Of a stretch of 64,000 bases of DNA, positions 60,021 through 64,000 are shown one piece after another (positions within the stretch are counted from its first letter, which is position 1; each line of letters starts with the position of its first letter). Position numbers and translations under genes: made by a program. Under the pieces are notes generated by a model. That model did no database searches. It was not told the DNA's origin and was given only the letters and a program-made list of their open reading frames with translations. Source of the stretch: Bacteroidales bacterium (GTDB lineage Bacteria > Bacteroidota > Bacteroidia > Bacteroidales > UBA932); the NCBI GenBank assembly GCA_023667095.1, contig JAMPAT010000019.1:1-64000 (forward strand). The letters run 5' to 3'.

Positions 60021-60980
60021 TCATAGCTGGGCTTTTATCAAGTATATGTTGTAGGCCACGAAGCATGTGAACATGAATGCGCCTCCTGTACGCGATGATT
60101 TTCCACGGATCCCGCACACAAGCGTCATCAATGTCGCCGCAAGCATTACAAGGTAGTCAATGATGGTAACCCCTCTTGCCGCAAGGGGGGATATCTGTGA
60201 ACTGATACCGAGTATAAGGGTGATATTGAATATATTGGAGCCGATGATGTTGCCGAGGGCCATCTGTGGTGACTTTTTGGCAGCAGCTGCAATAGAGGCT
60301 GCAAGCTCAGGAAGTGAAGTACCGCATGCTATCAATGTTATTGATATGAAAGCGTCCCCGACTCCTATGTTCCTGGCAATTGCGACCGCTTCGTCCACAA
60401 AGAAATGGCACCCTGTGACAAGGACTGCCATTCCCGCTGCGGTCTTCAATATGGCGGGCCACACAGAGGCAGAGGTGCTGTCTCCATGTGTTTCTGTGCT
60501 GTCATGATGCTGTACTGTTGTTTTCCTGCCACGTGTTAATGACAGTGCCATGAAGAACATGAACATCAGTATCAGCACAATTCCGTCAAGCCTTCCGATA
60601 ACAGGGGAGCTGCCGTTGAAAAAGTTGAAGGTCATGAGTATCAGCATTATTGTGGCAAATATGCAGAACGGTATCTCAAACTTCATGTTAGACTTCGGTA
60701 TCGATATCGGCATTATCAGAGATGTCAGTCCGAAAATCGCAAGTACATTGAATATATTTGAGCCTACCACATTTCCGACAGCAACGTCCGTGTTGCCTTC
60801 TGCTGCACCTATGACACTGACAATCAGCTCAGGAAGTGATGTCCCCATGCCTATTATGACGGCACCTATCACGAAATCCGAGATATGGAGCCTCCTTGCT
60901 ATGGCCACAGCACCGTCAATCAGCCAGTCAGCCCCTATGACTATAGCTGCAAGTGCTGCGACAAGAATTACATATTCCAT
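60021..60980 (-). CDS. CaCA family cation exchanger 2
   Basis: A 319-residue paralogue of the exchanger at 57545. It has GMGTSLPELIVSVIGAAEGNTDVAVGNVVGSNIFN and ACGTSLPELAASIAAAAKKSPQMALGNIIGSNIFN repeats and a histidine-rich cytoplasmic loop (VQHHDSTETHGDSTS). The two differ in the loop and in the alpha-2 flank, so they may have different ion preference. Inner membrane, about ten helices. It begins 7 nt after the preceding small membrane-protein gene. Confidence 0.93.
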   Translation of the reverse strand: MEYVILVAALAAIVIGADWLIDGAVAIARRLHISDFVIGAVIIGMGTSLPELIVSVIGAAEGNTDVAVGNVVGSNIFNVLAIFGLTSLIMPISIPKSNMKFEIPFCIFATIMLILMTFNFFNGSSPVIGRLDGIVLILMFMFFMALSLTRGRKTTVQHHDSTETHGDSTSASVWPAILKTAAGMAVLVTGCHFFVDEAVAIARNIGVGDAFISITLIACGTSLPELAASIAAAAKKSPQMALGNIIGSNIFNITLILGISSQISPLAARGVTIIDYLVMLAATLMTLVCGIRGKSSRTGGAFMFTCFVAYNIYLIKAQL

Positions 60981-60987
60981 ACCCTGG

Positions 60988-61437
60988 CTATCCTATGAAT
61001 TTTTCCAGACGGCCTGCCTGACATTCGAACATCTGTGATGCAGGCACATACTGATAGGGGACATATTCGTATATCCTTACATATGCAGAACTCTCCTTTG
61101 CGCTATAGTAGAAATCAGCCTTGAGCCCGTCTGCATTTTCGTTGGAAGGTATGTCTATAATCCCGTTGTCATGTGAGCCTAAGGCCTTTAGAAGAGCTTC
61201 TTTCTGTGACTTCTGGAAATATTTTTGTTTCCTGCAGTAAATTTTTCCTGTCTCCTTATCCTTGTATGCAGATTTCATTGTAAAGAACAGGGCTATGCCT
61301 GTTGCTGCAAGTGTAAATCCTGCGATATTGATTGATACTGAAGTTGGTATAGCTACCATTGCAATGCCGGCTACAGCCAGCGATATGGATACGGCCAAAT
61401 TCTTGGCAGAGCGTACCCTGATAAATTCCTTTTCCAT
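60988..61437 (-). CDS. Small membrane protein of unknown function (149 aa)
   Basis: Two adjacent membrane segments (about 13-33 and 36-55, LAVSISLAVAGIAMVAIPT and INIAGFTLAATGIALFF) are followed by a basic then acidic cytoplasmic part (DKETGKIYCRKQKYFQKSQKEALLKALGSHD). No family was recognised. It is the first gene of the minus-strand run and is coupled to exchanger 2. Confidence 0.75.
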   Translation of the reverse strand: MEKEFIRVRSAKNLAVSISLAVAGIAMVAIPTSVSINIAGFTLAATGIALFFTMKSAYKDKETGKIYCRKQKYFQKSQKEALLKALGSHDNGIIDIPSNENADGLKADFYYSAKESSAYVRIYEYVPYQYVPASQMFECQAGRLEKFIG

Positions 61438-61552
61438 TTCCTGATATTATAGATAAATGAATATTGATGGGATACCATTGGAATATATCCCGTAGAGCCG
61501 GAGACTGGCATCCTGTTGACGCTCCGGAAGGTTCAAGAAGGGGAAAGGTATG

Positions 61553-61960
61553 CTATATTGTGAGCCTGCACATCCTGATGAATGAGTGGCTCCTTGAATT
61601 GAGTCCGGACGGGAAGAGCCCGAGCTGTGAATGGAAATTATATACAGAATTGAGTCCTAGTGACTTGCCTGACTTAAAGTTTGCATCCTTGGCCGCAGCA
61701 TTACGCTTGAATGTGACTGTATGCCTAGGCAAGGCATTGACTGTCTGTGTCCTGGCTGAGCTGATACCGGATGTGCTGCAGCAGATGAATGCCTCGTTGT
61801 AGTCAGTGTATCTGTCCTCGGCAGTGCCGTCTTTGCATAGAGATTCAATGCTTTCCGCAGCAGATGAAAAGCCAGTTCCGGAAACCGCATCATGCTGCCC
61901 GGCCAATGCACAGAATGCAATGACGGCAGCTGCTGCAATTATGTAGACCCTGTTTTTCAT
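61553..61960 (-). CDS. Small secreted protein, hypothetical (135 aa)
   Basis: A clear signal peptide (MKNRVYIIAAAAVIAFCAL) begins the frame and codon use is host-like (AGG, ATA). The mature part is about 110 residues, contains three cysteines (SLCKDG, FICCSTSG), and has no recognised domain. A competing plus-strand frame of 112 codons in the same place lacks any signal, so the minus frame is preferred. A leader hairpin lies upstream at 61976-62025. Confidence 0.55.
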   Translation of the reverse strand: MKNRVYIIAAAAVIAFCALAGQHDAVSGTGFSSAAESIESLCKDGTAEDRYTDYNEAFICCSTSGISSARTQTVNALPRHTVTFKRNAAAKDANFKSGKSLGLNSVYNFHSQLGLFPSGLNSRSHSFIRMCRLTI

Positions 61961-62319
61961 GGTTGCGTGTTTTTCCTGTCATTGCCGGTCCTTGCAGTCG
62001 GGCGGTTTTTCAGGCGGCGTGACAGCATGCAAAAATCTTACCGTAGCAACTGCAATTTTATTGATAGGGCAGTTTTTCATCATTTGGTTAACATAATATA
62101 AATTGTATGACAAAATTTATTTCTTTAAACCTGTAGCTGCATGCAATTCTTGCAATAGCTCTGCCATATAATCACACCACAGAAAATCACGGCAGAATTT
62201 GAGAGTCCGCTCTCCTGGATGGCCATATCAAACAGCAGCATCTTGGCGCGGAAAATCTTGTTAATATGCCGATTTTGACGATGGATGCAAATAAATTATG
62301 CCAATTATCCGGAATTGAA
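61961..62319. other. Intergenic region between divergent genes
   Basis: About 360 bp with no gene. It holds a two-part stem upstream of the minus-strand gene and the promoter region of the last gene. Confidence 0.45.
61976..62025 (-). promoter_or_regulatory. Leader hairpin before the small secreted protein gene
   Basis: CTGTCA at 61976-61981 with TGACAG at 62020-62025, and GCCG at 61984-61987 with CGGC at 62015-62018, form a broken stem of 10 bp about 15 nt upstream of the ATG. Confidence 0.35.
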
Positions 62320-62327
62320 TATCTTTG
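62320..62327 (+). promoter_or_regulatory. -7 promoter element (TATCTTTG) for the last gene
   Basis: TATCTTTG fits TAnnTTTG; TTATG ending at 62300 lies at -33-like spacing of 19 nt. Confidence 0.5.
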
Positions 62328-62376
62328 CGCGTTTTTACGAACTTAAAAAGCTAAAGATATGTATTAAAGAAGACAA

Positions 62377-64000
62377 TTGGCAGCAATTCCGGCTGCGCTG
62401 GTTGTATCTTTGGGAATTTCTGCTGTCACTTCGTGTACAGATGACCGCTATGACCTGACCAAGGATATATCAGTAGATTTTAACGTAGATGTCAGTCTTC
62501 CGGTAGGAAATTCTGAGTTTATTGCAATCGGTGACTTCCTCGAACTTGATGAAACTGACACGAAAAATCCAGTAATGACAGATGCTGACGGCAATTATGT
62601 AATCCGTCTTGACGGTGGAGACCCGGTTGACATTGATGTTGCCCTCCCCTCCTTTGACTTTGAGGGACAGACACTTAAGAATATAGAATCCGGCTTCTAT
62701 ATAGATCCCCGGTTTGTCGGTATGGATCCGTCTGACATCCAGGGCAATACCATGCTGGAATTCCAGATCAAGGCACAGGACAGCAGTGATCCTCAGATGG
62801 ATATCGAAATCAGCGCAGAGCTTCCTGCAGAAGTGGTTGACCTTAAATGTGCCGATGTGAATTCTGTCATAGACTACAGATTTATATTGGAATCAGGAAG
62901 CCTTACGCTGAAAAAAGGTCTCCAGATCATTTTCCCGGACTTTATGACAATCGAGCCTACAGACAAGTCCAAGGGCAGCATTACAGTATCCGGAGGGAAC
63001 ATCGCGACCCTTTCAGATGACATTGTCATAAGCAAGTCTACCCTGATGACATCCATTGAGATACGTATTGTCAGGATTGACCTTGGCCGCGTGCCGGGAC
63101 ATGGAATAACCTCTGACGGGAACTCACGCAGCCTCATACTCAATGACCATGTCACTGTAAAAGGTTCTGCAGGGCTTGACCTTAAGGATTTCAACCCTGT
63201 GCCTTCAATGGTCAGGATGAAAATGAATGTAGACATGAAGACCCTGGAAGTGGAACGCATTGAGGCAAAGCTGGATATTTCCCGGGAATTCGATCCTCAG
63301 TCCATAACACTTGACGAGATACCGGAATTCCTTGCAGGTGACAACATAAGGCTTGATTTCTGGAATCCTGTCGTCTGGCTTGACATGGACAACTCCACTC
63401 CTTTCACGGCAGAGCTTGATGCAGATCTCAGATCCATTACAGGAAAAGTTGAGAACTCATATATACATATAGGTGCAAATGGACCGGCAGGCAACAGGAC
63501 AGAGCCGGTAATCCTGCCGGTCGGAAAAGGCAGGATCTATGTTTCAAGGCAAGGGACCGGCCAGACGGCGGATGGAGAGACAGACATAGCTGTACCTGCA
63601 CTTGGCGGATTCCTGGGGACAATACCTGATACAGTCAAGATTGACAACATCACGGTATCGACAGATCCTGAAGAGTTCATGGATATCAGCCTTGGCACCG
63701 GAAGCGGAAATTATTCCGTCCAGATGCAATATGGACTCAATGCTCCCCTCGCATTCGGACGCGAACTGTCACTAGTCTATGACACTGACATAAAGGGCTG
63801 GAACGAAGCATTTTCAGCAGATGGTGACAAAGAGGAAGAAGATGAGAAGGATGGAAGCCTGACCGTAAGCCTGGAGAAGGTTGAGCTTAAATTCACCATG
63901 ATGAATACAATCCCTCTGAATGTCTCCCTTGACGCAAAGCCTATCGATCTGGACGGTAATGAAATAAAGTCAGGCATCAGCTTAAGCATAGAAGGAAGTG
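62377..64000 (+). CDS. Putative lipoprotein, start unclear, runs off the right edge
   Basis: An open frame from about 62368 to the window end reads LAAIPAALVVSLGISAVTSC, a lipoprotein-like signal with a Cys at its end. About 520 residues then follow with a repetitive beta-rich style (SVDFNVDVSLPVGNSEFIAI, then domains ending in short strands). Similar proteins with a YDL(T/S) start after the lipid Cys are common in Bacteroidales and have no known role. The ATG at 62359 is followed one codon later by a stop (62365-62367). The first usable start is TTG 62377, which loses the basic n-region encoded just upstream (AGA AGA). The right end is cut by the window. Confidence 0.6.
   Translation, partial: MAAIPAALVVSLGISAVTSCTDDRYDLTKDISVDFNVDVSLPVGNSEFIAIGDFLELDETDTKNPVMTDADGNYVIRLDGGDPVDIDVALPSFDFEGQTLKNIESGFYIDPRFVGMDPSDIQGNTMLEFQIKAQDSSDPQMDIEISAELPAEVVDLKCADVNSVIDYRFILESGSLTLKKGLQIIFPDFMTIEPTDKSKGSITVSGGNIATLSDDIVISKSTLMTSIEIRIVRIDLGRVPGHGITSDGNSRSLILNDHVTVKGSAGLDLKDFNPVPSMVRMKMNVDMKTLEVERIEAKLDISREFDPQSITLDEIPEFLAGDNIRLDFWNPVVWLDMDNSTPFTAELDADLRSITGKVENSYIHIGANGPAGNRTEPVILPVGKGRIYVSRQGTGQTADGETDIAVPALGGFLGTIPDTVKIDNITVSTDPEEFMDISLGTGSGNYSVQMQYGLNAPLAFGRELSLVYDTDIKGWNEAFSADGDKEEEDEKDGSLTVSLEKVELKFTMMNTIPLNVSLDAKPIDLDGNEIKSGISLSIEGS

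Noticed and set aside
61464..61802. A 112-codon plus-strand frame opposite the small secreted protein
   Set aside because: No signal peptide or domain; the minus frame has a good signal peptide and host codons.
1..64000. CRISPR arrays, tRNA, rRNA or complete insertion sequences
   Set aside because: No regular repeat-spacer pattern, no cloverleaf or rRNA stretch and no transposase frame were found on reading both strands.

Overview
The window looks like a chromosome segment from an uncultured gut-type member of the Bacteroidales. It has a SusC/SusD pair driven by an ECF sigma factor and a FecR anti-sigma factor, FISUMP and fimbrillin-like lipoproteins, and a C10 peptidase. Promoters carry the Bacteroidota -7 element TAnnTTTG, in several places with a TTTG or ATTG about 18-19 nt upstream. 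Core genes use AGG/AGA heavily for arginine. Two stretches (1-1.2 kb and about 14.4-20.7 kb) use CGN codons instead and were probably acquired separately.

Layout. 1-1177: a cut-off radical SAM gene and an AraC-type regulator on the minus strand. 1503-12172: a glycan-use locus of sigma factor, FecR, STN-containing SusC, SusD, a surface lipoprotein in the SusE position, a GH27 enzyme and a GH123-like enzyme. 12466-14262: a DEAD-box helicase. 14358-20684: a tightly packed foreign-looking operon of a fimbrillin-like lipoprotein, two Sel1-repeat proteins around a DUF4375 protein, and three unknowns. 20738-27249: flavodoxin-fold reductase, TSCPD protein, GH13 enzyme, glutamine synthetase, and a C10 protease with a small lipoprotein whose truncated copy lies 3.5 kb upstream. 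27289-30238: Maf, aldehyde dehydrogenase, KdsC and DUF3467 on the minus strand. 30239-31708: a 1.5 kb non-coding stretch with a probable small RNA and a structured leader before valS.

31709-39765: valS, a thioesterase, tatA, ABC-F, rlmB, a GIN-domain protein and an M19 dipeptidase. 39816-42709 (minus): cinA, pyrD and an XRE regulator with paired operator-like repeats. 43201-50088: queA, an acyltransferase, a probable 6S RNA, and an envelope operon (secreted protein, LPP20-like, two CsgG-like proteins with a duplicated N-terminus). 50176-61960 (minus): mscS, then a run ending in a cysteate synthase gene placed 12 nt after a complete HdrC-B-A-C-DE-like cluster, preceded by two CaCA exchangers around rlmD. 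62377-64000: a cut-off lipoprotein gene with no normal start codon.

Most interesting points: cysteate synthase (a coenzyme M or sulfonolipid enzyme) co-directional with heterodisulfide-reductase-like genes; a predicted pseudoknot leader upstream of valS; a candidate two-hairpin small RNA; a 6S-like RNA; and the Sel1/DUF4375 cassette. No transposase, CRISPR array, tRNA or rRNA was seen. All calls are from reading the sequence; no database search or folding program was run.
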